Below, one piece after another: positions 24,919 through 35,816 of a DNA stretch of 64,000 nt (position 1 is its first letter; every line of letters begins with the position of its first letter). The stretch is taken from positions 28,644,935 through 28,708,934 of the forward strand of contig NC_084806.1 in the NCBI RefSeq assembly GCF_963583255.1, given 5' to 3'. Origin of the DNA: Pyrus communis. Lineage: Eukaryota > Streptophyta > Magnoliopsida > Rosales > Rosaceae. The position numbers and the translations under genes are program-made. The notes under the pieces are model-generated. The model was not told the origin of the DNA. It was given only the letters and a program-made list of their open reading frames with translations, and made no database searches.

Positions 24919-25640
24919 GAGGTTTTGTTGCGAGGGATTTCAGAGATTGCATAGAGAGGGAGATGGGACAAGGGTGTCTGTTGCAGAGATAGGCCCCTTG
25001 ACACAGATGCGCCGTTTCTCTCTCATTTCTCTCAAATTCGAGAGACTTGTCTTTCTCTCTCTTCATTTATCTCAACCTCTAGCCCCAACGCCGCTCACCC
25101 CCATTCTTCTTCAGCATCTCTCATATATTTCATCTTCTCTAAAAGAAAACCCGAGCCACTCAATTTCTCTCAACCCTAGCCATCCCTCATCCAATTTCTC
25201 TCAAGCATGGCCTCCATTTTAGGCCTCGACTTCACAAAATCTGGAGAGCTGTCTCTCTCACTTGCAAACGAAGGTGGCTGAGTACGAGGGCCCTAGGTGG
25301 ACCACCGCAAAAAAAAAAAAAAAAAAAAAAACAAAACAAAAACAAAAACTTAAATTTAATAAATAAAAAATCAAGCTACAAAAACAATGGGCTATTTTAT
25401 AGCTAATTTGTAGGGCTTTTTTGTTTTTTTCGTCTTTTGTTTTTTTTTGGGAAAGAAACTCAGTGGTGGCTGTATTGCTAACTACCAATACTAATTATGT
25501 ATTCTTATGAGTACCGTATTAGTGTTCTGTGAGTTTGGGCATAATTGAGTATCACCGCCACCTCTTCAGCTTGCTTCTTTCCTAAATCCAATATTATCAA
25601 TCATATGAATTATCAGTTTTTTTCATAATCTTTTTTAGGT
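23400..25640. other. Intergenic with large GA microsatellite
   Basis: No gene supported. Open frames here are built on the GA tract or are short. A poly(A) run is at about 25309-25331. No transposon structure was recognised, although 24480-24720 has the look of old repeat DNA. Confidence 0.5.
24846..24915. repeat. (GA)n microsatellite, about 70 bp
   Basis: An uninterrupted GA dinucleotide array of roughly 35 units. It creates long artificial open frames on both strands (Arg-Glu or Ser-Leu repeats). Confidence 0.95.
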
Positions 25641-25920
25641 ATGCAAGAACGGGTCAGCCGTAATTCTACCTGCCTTCAGACTTCAATGTGCCTCATTTGT
25701 CGGGCGCTGATAGGATTCAACATCAACGAAGGAAGGTCAAACTATTATCCATGCTTAATGAGGCATGTAATCTCTCTATCTCTCTTCAAAGACTTCTAGT
25801 TTTCAATCAAACACCCCATTTTTTTTCTCCCAAGTTACTGGGACAAACACAGAAAATCCCAGCCACTTACAATTATAGTTGTAAAAAATTCTCTCTTTTA
25901 TATATCTAGATAATTGATGT

Positions 25921-25951
<31 letters not shown>

Positions 25952-25967
25952 TATTTTTTTTGTAGTT

Positions 25968-25972
25968 TTGGT
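25968..25972 (+). repeat. Left target-site duplication of the Cassandra solo LTR
   Basis: The five bases ttggt stand just before the TG of the LTR. The same ttggt follows its last CA at 26267-26271. Confidence 0.85.
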
Positions 25973-26266
25973 TGTTACATCCCACATCGTCCAAGGGAGT
26001 GGATCCTGTAAGCCTTATATGTATATTCTCATCTCTACCTAACACGAGGCTTTTTGGGAGCTCATTGGCTTCGGGTTCCGTAGGAACTCTGAAGTTAAGC
26101 GAGTTCGCACGAAAACAATCTCATGATGGGTGACCCACTGGGAAGTTGTCGTGTGAGTTCCCAGAAACAAAACCGTGAGGGCGTGGTCGGGGCCCAAAGC
26201 GGACAATATCGTACTACGGTGAAGTCGAGTCCGGGATGTGGTGGGGGCCCGAGCCAGGATGTGACA
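25973..26266 (+). mobile_element. Cassandra solo LTR with embedded 5S rRNA-like region
   Basis: A 294 bp LTR from TGTTACATCC to GATGTGACA, flanked by perfect 5 bp duplications (ttggt). Cassandra is a terminal-repeat retrotransposon in miniature without coding sequence, whose LTR carries a 5S rRNA-derived promoter. Here the 5S-like stretch is about 26055-26166, with A-box-like aagttaagcgagttc and C-box-like gatgggtgacccactgggaa. The lack of an internal region and second LTR, together with the target duplication, shows a solo LTR made by LTR-LTR recombination. Confidence 0.93.
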
Positions 26267-26271
26267 TTGGT
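26267..26271 (+). repeat. Right target-site duplication of the Cassandra solo LTR
   Basis: ttggt, identical to 25968-25972. Confidence 0.85.
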
Positions 26272-27000
26272 TTAATTTGTAATTTTTATGGTGATTAAGA
26301 ATCTAGAGCTTCTGAGGTTTGACTATTTTCTATTTTTAACTTATCCTTGGGTAAGCAATTTTGATGAAATTATGTTTTTGCGCCACTTTTCGGTATTTTC
26401 AGGCAATTGAAGTTGAATATGAAGAAGGTTTTGACACATTTAGACCTGTTGGACTCTCAAGTTTGATATGGTAATGAATTTATTGAGTTAAATGTTTATT
26501 AGTCAAATTGTGTTTTATGTTATGTTGAATATAATTTACTGGTTATACTTTATGTTGCTATAACTTACTACTGTTAATTTTTACTTTGAGTAGGATTTTT
26601 TGTACGACAAACTGCAAGAAGGTTTTCTTAAATGAAAAACAATATGACATGAAACCTGGTGATCTAATTGCGTAATATTGAGTATTTTTTGGTGAGGGAT
26701 TTCGAGTTTTCCGCCAAGTCTCTATCTTATTTTTAGTTTTTGAGTTGCAGGTAATACTTTATGGTCAATGTGATCCTATATCTATTTAATTAATTATATT
26801 CTTAGATCATGTAGGAAGACTACCAAGTAGCAATATTGTTGCTTTTTAAGTTGTTTATTCCTTTTATTTGGATTTGATGTAGGATATCCGTGACTGGTTG
26901 TTCAACCCAAAATCTAGGATTGTTGTTTTTATGGTTTAAAAAGATGATGATTAGAGGAGTTTAAATGCTTTAGTTGAAGAAGGAAAACTATACATATTCA

Positions 27001-29310
27001 TATATGACCCATATTGCTTCCTCTCTCTTTCACCTATCTGATATGTTGGGAGTTTAATCTCCACCATTACTAATATCCATATCTGCTACCATTGTACACA
27101 CACACACACACACATATGTATATATAGTTCCTTATTCTTCTTAATTAATAGTTACTTGAAATAATAGTATTGGTATGTATATCTATATGTATAGAACTTA
27201 GAACCTAGAGTGAGAGTGAGCGACTGTTGTGAAGTGGCCTAACCCAACAATCATTCGCAAATCTGGTTTATAGAAAATCCTGTCAGACTGTCCCTCTTGC
27301 CTTCCCCTGCCTCTCTTCTCTAAAGAAGAAAAGGAGTGTTAGACTAAAAGCTAAGCATTTCAATGCTTTTCTGATTGTATCCTAATATCACCAGTACTCC
27401 TACTTCCCTTTCAGTTGTCATTGAATTGCATAGCGTTTCATGATTTATCTCCGAATCCTGCCAATGTCTTGGTTGCTTGGATTTCTCACAAACCCCTTAT
27501 GTGATGAACCATATGAAAAGAATCAGTTTAAATCAAATAACTGTGAGATAAACTTATCGAATATTGACTCTTATCAATTGATATTTTTTACAGGTGGCAT
27601 GATGGGACAGTCCCATCAGAGTTCCATCATGCTTGAAGTGGGCTCCTCGCATAGCCATGTTTGCTATATGATATCAAGATTTGATTTTCTGATGCAATTG
27701 CTATACACATTAACCACAAAATTTAAATACAAAACTTTATTATTGGTTTTTGCATTATTTTTGTGTTCCTTAAATGAGAACTTATTGACCATATTTACTG
27801 ATTGCAAGAACTGGTTGATTTGAAACTCGCAGCATTGCACGGGCAATTTTTGTTAGTATATATCGTAAAGTGTATGAGTATTGTGAATAGAATTATCAAT
27901 TAGGAATGTGATTTTGTAAACTTAAAATAGAATCCTAATAGAATTTGAGATTAAAATTGTCATAGATTTGTATTATTTGCAATGCAAGAAAACCCATCAG
28001 AATTAATATAAATGAAGGTACAATGCCAAGCCGTGAGGACACAATTTTTATAGGCCTAAGTTTTTTGTTAAAGTTCTACTTTTAAAATTAGTTTCACACC
28101 ATGCTCCAACACGTGTATGGAGAGGAAACCCGCGATAGCTTTTTACCATATTCATTAAAAAAAACGAAAAAAATAAAACATGTGCGGGTATAACAAAAAT
28201 GGAGAAAAAACAAAGGGATTCCAAAACCTTAGATCACAAATGCAACAGGTTAGAGCTGAAGCTTATGGTTGCACCTGTTTTTCGAGCCAATCCCCAACCC
28301 GGTGGCCACCTCCCTGCTTTGTGCAGTTGTGTTGGCTGCGATCCCGGCCTTCTCTGACGACTTTTATTGTTGTTAATGATGATGGCGCTCATCTCCGACA
28401 TTGTTTACTGTCGAGGTTGTGATGGGGAATAACAGAATTAAGGAGATTCCTTGCGAATCTTGTCTAAATCCACGACCCAAATTCTGTTGAACCACCACCG
28501 CCGTCCGTCGAAGCCGATGACGACCATGAGGATAGGTCTACAGACCCTAAATTCAACACCACCACAGTAATATTTGATAGGGTGTAAAAATGTGTGTCAA
28601 ACAACGTATGTCCCCAATACTAGCTCTATATACAAAAGTTATCATAAATTATACTCCCCATTCCAGCTACTCCTTCACTCTAAGAAAAGTTGTAACATAT
28701 TTCTGGTTGGCGGTGACATATTATTAAGTACACAGACTTGGTGGTCCAATTTGATCTCACAGAAATCATATGTTAAGTCAGATTTCATGCATCAACACAG
28801 CATGAAGGCAATAGAATGGATCTAAGTTCATTTGCTACTCCTTTCTCAAGCTGGTATTTGCCAACCGCCCGTTGGGAGTGAACGTCTAACCTGCTTGCCT
28901 TAATCTCTACACAACCAATCACTTTAATACCTTACTTAATTACAAGCTCGCGCTATACGCTTGACATTCAATTCTTAGTCCTCAGTCTTCAATCTTCCCC
29001 ACCACCCATTCAGTCACCTTATACGTAAATACGACATTGTAACTTTCTTCCATTCACTTCATAACACTAATCAATTCAGCTAACCTATCATGGCCGCCCA
29101 ACTCCTATGCGTAGCCGAAACCAATCAGTCTCCAATCGTTTCTCTTTCCCTCTTAAGCGATGAAATGTGCAGTTCAGTGTTAATTATGCAACACGAGGTT
29201 TAGAAAATAAGAACCATAAACCTAAAAATGCAAAACAAAACTTTAAAGGACCCAAATGTTACTTTCCGTATCAAGTAATTTATTGTTTTTTTTTTGGTCA
29301 GGAAAGAAAT
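27001..29310. other. Intergenic
   Basis: No complete gene. Two coding-like scraps are visible on the plus strand: FHDLSPNPANVLVAWISHKPL near 27440-27500 and WHDGTVPSEFHHA near 27597-27640. They may be further decayed exons of the relic upstream. A (CA)n/(TA)n tract lies at about 27097-27125. Confidence 0.4.
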
Positions 29311-32300
29311 CTATTCTCTGGATATCTCAAATTCCACACCAATTGGTAAATGATCACTTGGGTGAAAGAGGTTTGGTAATCCACCATCCACATCAGAGGA
29401 ATCCGGTCCCGGAAGCTCAAGAAAACTGACTGGTTTTATGTGGTCAGAAGGGGAAAAGAATATATAATCAAGTGTACCAGTGAATCCAGGGGTGCAATTT
29501 GTAAATGGAGGTTCACCTCGTGTATAACCATAGGTGCTGCACAAGGGAATATGCAGATCTTCTAGAATATCCATTGTTGGTGCAGATGAAGAGTTGCCTG
29601 AAATAAGGTACTGGTAAACCTGGAATACAAGAGAAGTTAGAACTGGGGAAAGTATTTTGCATGCACCAGGTCCCCTAGTGGACTAAGACAAAACCTGAAG
29701 AATCGGAAACAATGCAAACCAAACCAGTACAAGAGTAAAGTAGGTGAATATTAAGAAATTTGAGGGCATCAGACCTTATCCCCGGGAACTGAATTGAAGT
29801 CACCAGCCACAATCAATGAAGGAGTGCACTCAAATCTGTCAGATACTAATGTTTTAAATTGAGCCAAACGTGATAGAAGATATTTAGCTTGTGCAAGCTT
29901 AACGTCTACCCAGCTAGGATCCCTGAAGCATAAACATCAATGTCCTTAACAATTTGAACAAATAAAATATAAACCACACGTCTATATGCAAGAAGCATAA
30001 ACACAACACCGCATAAAATAGTAGGAAACTAACAATATAATAACAAACAACTTTACCAGTAAAGATGTGTGTTTGCCACAATAACAAAATGATTACAAGG
30101 ATGTTTTAACTTGAATGCTGCCATAATTCCAACACAATCACGTCTTAGTCTGACACGAGGATCATTAGGATCTCCACGATCCTGAGTGGTCTCTACTATT
30201 GAACCTGAAGAGAGTGAAGAAAATGTCACAGTCGACCAAATCTCTAGTTCTGTGGAGAAAACTGTATCAAGACATAAGGAAGCTATGATCAAGATTAATA
30301 ACACCAATAGAAAAAAACACAGAGCAGAAGGGAAAAAGTATTTAAAATGTCACCAACAATAAGAACATAGATAAAGTTGCAAATGAATGAGTTCCTCTAA
30401 ATACTTGAAATTAAAGACATACCTATGCATTAGCATAAATCAAGATTCTAACATTTTAAACATTTGAGACGGTACACCATTAGCAACATGAATTCAGCAA
30501 CAGATTAGATATTAAAACAGCATGGAAGTTACCATTTTTGGATCCGGCATCTTCATTTCCTGTGGCTTTCTTATCATTTGGTTTATCATCACTGGGTATA
30601 TTTCCATCTTTAATTGAGTTTACAAGATCATTGTATTCTATTTTCTCCTCCAACACCAAATCTGCCCTGAAGGATGAAGGACAATTAAACCGGCAATTGA
30701 GATAGTCGTGCATTTAAATTTGAAATAGATTTAAATAGGTAACGCTCTGCTGCAAAGTTTAAAAAAAGTTGGAAAGAAATTATCCAAATTTGTCCCGATA
30801 TCTATATGCCAATGCAGAGACAATGCTATGGGTTTTGCCATTTCATATGAGTCCACGACATGAACGGGACGGTTTAGTCGCTTCAGATTGAATTTTTTAA
30901 TTTTGATAACAAACAAAACTCTATTAAACAAAGAAAACAACTAAAATTGTGTGGATAGGGTATCCACTAAATACAAGCAACTAACTAATGCATCAAGCTC
31001 TAGCTAACATACAACAAAAACCATAATATCTAGATAAGAACAGCTTTCCAATCTGCAAAGGTAGCAACGAAAAGAAATGAAATTTCCCAAGACTCAGAAG
31101 CAATCAAAGACCAAAATGCAGTCGGGAGCCTAGTGCTGCTCCCCTCTAAAATCTTTAAAATCCTTTTGTTCCTTTCCAATCACACTACCCAAAAATTTGA
31201 ACTCCCATGCACATGATACGTCACTGGGGGCAAAGAAGTGGCCTTTGCAAGTTGAAATTCGCTCTCAAGTTTCTGTGGAGACCTACATCCCATTATAAAG
31301 AAAGGAACAAACTGACCACATTCTAACTATAGGAACACTATGCTATATTACTGCGATATTACCAATCTGTAGAGACATTGAAAAGTCATGAACAAAGTTT
31401 CCACTGCCAACTCTCGTCCCAAAAACTCCATTATCCACCACAAAAAAGACAGCAAGACACAAAAAAAGTTCAGACCTTGCTAAATGTCTTTCCAAAGGGT
31501 GATAAAATGAAACTTGTACTACTGGATTAGAATCCCTTTAAATTCCTGTCTACCTCATAACTGTTTCTAATGACATCATGTCATACAGGTTTACTGGATT
31601 AGAATCCCTTTAAATTCCTGTCTACCTCATAACTGTTTCTAATGACATCATGTCATACAGAAAAACCTCACCAGCTGAAATGTCCTTAGCCATTTTCCAA
31701 GCACTGCCTTATTTCTCTTTACCAAAACCTTACTCAAAACCTTGTCACACAAATTCTCCTCCAGCTAAGTTCTCCACCTTCCCTTACTCAAAACCTTGTC
31801 ACACAAATTCCTCATCAATTGCTCTATTCTATTGGGTACTTGTGCTGGAATTTTAAAAACACAGTGCCAGTAGGTTAGTAAGCAGCTTAAAACCAAATCA
31901 ATCAAAGTCAACCTACCTCCTCTTGAGAGGAATTCTTTCTTACAATCTTCCAATAATCTTTTTCACTTTCTCTGCCACCAGATCCCAACCTACCCGTGAT
32001 TACCTCCTAGTGGAAGCCACAAGTATTTCAACCGGCTAAACAAGCCACTTTGTGTTCTCAAGCATCTATCCTGAAATTGAACCCTTCTCCTTGTTATTTT
32101 CCAGCACCGATTACTCACAATGTCTAACAACACTTTGAAGATGCTAAGACTTGCTCCTTACTTGGCGTTGTTAGATGTTAAATACTTGTTCTTTATTATT
32201 TTCATATTTTTCTTGATGGCTCATTCTAGTCAGTAAGTATGTAAATTATGCACATTAAACTGGGAAAAGGAGTCGATTTTTAACCTACATTTCGTGTTTA

Positions 32301-34161
32301 TAAAAAATTCCACATCCGTCACGCTTTTGCCCACTTCTCTGAATATACGTACTAGAATATCCATTGCTCTCCATATTTCCTTTGTAAAAGCTGTCATACT
32401 TATCAACTTCCTGGAAAGAATTTTATATTGTTCAAAACAACAGGTTATATAAATGGCAAAGAAACTATTTATCTCCCCTTTCAAGAAAAGCAGAAAAATA
32501 TAACAAAGAACATAAAAGGAAACCTGTAGACAGAAAAAGTCAGCTCCAAGGTTCTTTACAACACTCAAAATGGCCTGCGAGCGAGCTTTCCACCTATGGT
32601 AAGCATATTTCCAAACATAAAGGGAAAAACTCACATGTGAAAGACTTTATATAACATGCAGAAGAAAACATTACCAAAAAGGGAAAAACTCATCTATTTC
32701 TCCTGGAACTTTGCTCAATGTGTAGAATATTACTAAGCAATCCAGCCAAACATCAGAAGAAGGTAATTGACATCACAAAATTAGATGGGTAAAAAGGTAA
32801 AAGGTATGTTGTAGACACATGCAGTGTACTGATGTACCGTCTGGGCATGCCAAAACTTACTTTACATGTTGTAGACAACAAACCAAACCAACAGACTATC
32901 TGATACATAGGTCTAAGTTCCTGCTTATAATTCCATGTTCATAGCAGGTTAGCTTACGTGCTATGCATCACTATAAGCCAACATTATCCTAATGTTGCGC
33001 CAATTAAATGGAACAACTATTCTAATGTTGCGCCAATTAAATGGAACAACTAGTAATAGAGACTACTTATATCAATATAAGCTAACAATCGAGCAACTTA
33101 TTCACAAAATGCTTAAGTTATGATTTATATTATACCTGAGACAGGAGGATGGAGAGTGTGGAAACAATGAGCTCTTTACGTACACCTGCAAATACAAAAA
33201 ATAGAGAGATATTTTAGACAAACGGTAAAAATATAAAAATAACATTCACAAGGAATTCATATTCCGATATGTAACTTGTAAAGTACTTCCTCAACATCAA
33301 ATGAATTAGGAAATATTACAGAATAACATTATAATAGAACCAACTGAAGCAAAATACAAGAAAATTAAATTTACTATTAACAATAAACATATCATTTAAT
33401 GAAAAAATACAAAGATAATATGGGCAACATTGCATATAATCAACACATTCACTTCATTAATGATCACAAAACATAGAAAACAAACAATCACATTGGCATA
33501 GAAAGATAAAAGGAAGCTGGATTCAGTTGTAACATGTAATTTCCGTTTAGTTAAATAAAAGTTCATTATTATTTCATACACTTCTTTGTGGATACAAAGC
33601 GATAATCGAATACCGATTCATATAATAAACCCCAAAAGGCAAAAACTAAAACACGGTCAATTAAGCACGAAATCGGAAATTGTCAGAAAAAAAAGTGTGA
33701 TAGTCATTCATACCTGAGCCAAAATGTTATATGACACAAGACTAAACCTGATAACTGCAAAATCACAATCATATAGAGAAGCTTACAGCAATTTTTTACG
33801 AACCTTATAAAACAATGTCCAAAAATTCAATGCCCAAAACAAATACAAAATAATGAAATGAAAACAAAGGGTAAAAGGGGTTACCATCAGCTTTGCTTAT
33901 TGAGCAGATCTTACTCTCTTCCACACGAATAAATTTTGGGCATTTTGGTGATGGGGTTGAGCTCATTCTGCTAAAAGCACTTCTGCGAAAAGCACCCAAT
34001 AAAATTACAAATTAGTCAGAGGAAAAAGAATACAAAAAGAAGATGAAGAAGAAGAAAAGGGAGAAGAAGGTAAAAGTGAAGCATTGACGTTACGTGGTCT
34101 TATTACTTATGGGGAAAGAGGGAATGGGCAGGCGGGAAAGGGCAGGAAAAGCCCTCAGCAT
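29311..34161 (-). CDS. CCR4-4: CCR4-type poly(A) nuclease (carbon catabolite repressor protein 4 homolog 4)
   Basis: An exonuclease of the endonuclease/exonuclease/phosphatase fold that shortens mRNA poly(A) tails. Ten coding exons, read downwards: 34161-34094, 33982-33885, 33754-33714, 33185-33136, 32593-32524, 32410-32289, 30666-30533, 30204-30057, 29922-29775, 29619-29311. All junctions are GT-AG and the sum is 1188 bp (395 aa plus stop). Landmarks: VSYNILAQ (exon 3); KARSQAIL and ADFFCLQ (exon 5); metal-binding E110 in CLQEVDKYD; CVGIMAAF and VANTHLYW (exon 8); D285 and N287 in GDFNS; D382-H383 in HPSDHLPIG near the C-terminus. This matches Arabidopsis At1g31500 in order and length. The start at 34161 (MLRAFP) is chosen because homologues begin there. 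An in-frame ATG at 34299 would add 46 residues, and Met29 (MSSTPSPK) is another option. Intron 6 (1622 bp) holds a LINE fragment. Confidence 0.9.
31130..32140 (-). pseudogene. LINE reverse transcriptase fragment inside intron 6 of CCR4-4
   Basis: On the minus strand near 31765-31953 a frame reads EFLSRGGRLTLIDLVLS and then VFKIPAQVPNRIEQLMRNL, the conserved region after the palm domain of plant non-LTR retrotransposons. Upstream in the same orientation (about 32000) are pieces like LPLGGNHG. It is broken and has the same orientation as the host gene. Element ends are not defined, so coordinates are approximate. Confidence 0.6.
31521..31660. repeat. Perfect or near-perfect 72 bp tandem duplication
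   Basis: The unit beginning actggattagaatccc at 31521 recurs at 31593 and runs to tcatacag at 31660. It lies in intron 6 of CCR4-4. A second smaller repeat (ttactcaaaaccttgtcaca) is at about 31731 and 31786. Confidence 0.9.
32988..33051. repeat. 32 bp tandem duplication in an intron
   Basis: The unit ctaatgttgcgccaattaaa plus tggaacaactat occurs twice head to tail, in the intron between exons 4 and 5 of CCR4-4. Confidence 0.85.
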
Positions 34162-34299
34162 TGGTACAAATAGAGGTTGAGAAATATGCGCAGAGCAGAC
34201 GAGGTGTTCGTTAAAAGTCCGAAGAGGGAGTTGGGAAGGGCTCGAATAAAATAATATAGGCGGCGAGTCGGCGACGGCTGACTGAACACTATGAATCAA

Positions 34300-35668
34300 T
34301 TGTAATTTTGGACCTTTTAACTCAAAAAATTCATTACTGAAATTGAGAATATGAATGCAGTGAAATATAAAATAAATATAATATAATATTTACGAGATTC
34401 GGTAAGTGTGTTTATGTCTTCAAAACAAGATAATAGGATTACAAAATAACTCACTATTTTCTCTCTTCTCTCTAGCCTAACTCATTCGTATTTTAATCTG
34501 CTTCTCGTTCTTCCTTTCCTTTCTTTCTCTCTCTTCTTTCTTTTCTCTCTTCCTTTCCTCTTTTCTTTCCTTTCCGCCGTATGTTTCTCACTTCTCTTCT
34601 TTCTTTTATTTTTCAATCTTTTATAGGCAAAATGTCTTACAAACCTACCAAACCAACTCTCTTTGACGATGTTGTAAATGTTTTTATCATACATTGTTGC
34701 TTATTACAATGAGCATTCACACCTCCATTTACAACAATTAGATTTGGTTTTTAAACTTGACAAAATATGGAGCATTAATCCTTAATTTCAACTCTTCTTG
34801 TTTTTCATTTATTTTTCTTACGTGACATGAAATGAGATTTACAAATTGTAATTAAATTCATTTTTTAAAGACAAAGTAAAATACAAATTATGCACCCACG
34901 AGGCTACAACTTCCCATTCTCTCTTCGTCACCTTCACCCGCAACGACCAAAATGCACGAGCATAATTGTTAGCTGCTAGAGTTGAAAAAGAAAATGAAAA
35001 AGAGAGAATCCTGAGCTTTGATTAATCGATTGCAATTGAAAGTAGCCAAAAGTGGCGGAGAAGGGTGTAGGTTGGGAAGTTGTGGAAAGGGAAAAAGGTG
35101 TGAGCCTAGAGAGAGGAACAAAAATATAAAATTTATTTGTTTATTTATTCTTGTACTATTATAATGGTGTCTCTTCTCTTCCCTCTATATAAAAGAAGGC
35201 ACAATTGGTGAAGCATTTTAAATGCCTAACAATGCCCTTTGCTTAGGTACACATTTTGTATCAGAGATAAAATGGTAAAATTACATAAACAACCTCACCT
35301 ATGGAGTTGTTACTTACTTCATTTTTCTGTTTCTTTTTTTTTAATTACTTTAAATCAAAACCCACGGCCCCCCCCCCCCCCCCAAAAGAAAGAATTCTTT
35401 TAAGCCTTAAGGCATCTCCATAAATCAACTAAATATGGAGCCCACATACTCAACATCAACACACTAATGAAAATTTTCAGAGTCAGCACAAAAGAACTAA
35501 TACTCCACATTTTGTATATTTTATGAACTTTTATTTTTGTGGACCAAATCCACAATTTAATTATAAACAATTGCTCCAATTTCCTATATTAAGAATTAAG
35601 GGGATGTAAAAAGAATAATACTTACATTCTCCCTTGAGGTGATAATTTCACAACTCAACTTACAAGTA
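34300..35668. other. Intergenic, pyrimidine-rich and AT-rich
   Basis: No gene seen. It holds a CT-rich block at about 34458-34585 and a run of about 18 C at 35367-35384. Confidence 0.5.
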
Positions 35669-35811
35669 ACGTATTTTCACCGTACAAATTTCATAATCGG
35701 AATCGTCAACTTTTTAATCTTCATTCGAAGTTCAGCTCTGCAAAAATCATTTAAATCGGAGATCATTTAGTCTTTCAAATGTACCGAATCACCAATTGTG
35801 TATCAAGTAAC

Positions 35812-35816
35812 ATATT
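35812..35816 (+). repeat. Left target-site duplication of the chromovirus
   Basis: The five bases atatt precede the LTR start TGTGAAAC. The same atatt follows the 3' LTR at 45235-45239. Confidence 0.8.

Larger units (their letters stand above)
25641..27000 (+). pseudogene. Relic exons of an unrecognised multi-exon gene
   Basis: Several short exon-like pieces flanked by AG and GT lie in order on the plus strand. The first (about 25641-25763) reads YARTGQP, a stop, FYLPSDFNVPHLSGADR, then QHQRRKVKLLSMLNEA before gtaatc. The second (about 26402-26470) reads AIEVEYEEGFDTFRPVGLSS after ttttcag. A third (about 26595-26670) reads RIFCTTNCKKVFLNEKQYD. A fourth (about 26882-27000) reads DIRDWLFNPKSRIVVFM, stops, then NALVEEGKLYIF. 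In-frame stops show it is not functional. A Cassandra solo LTR sits between pieces one and two. I could not identify the family. Confidence 0.45.

Noticed and set aside
24767..25222. 151 aa open frame with Arg-Glu repeats
   Set aside because: It is built on the GA microsatellite; no domain, and the opposite strand is equally open.
26055..26166. Genuine 5S rRNA gene
   Set aside because: The sequence lies inside a Cassandra LTR with a target duplication; it is a 5S-derived part of the element.
34482..34694. Lys/Arg/Glu-rich 70 aa frame on the minus strand
   Set aside because: It comes from a CT-rich low-complexity stretch.
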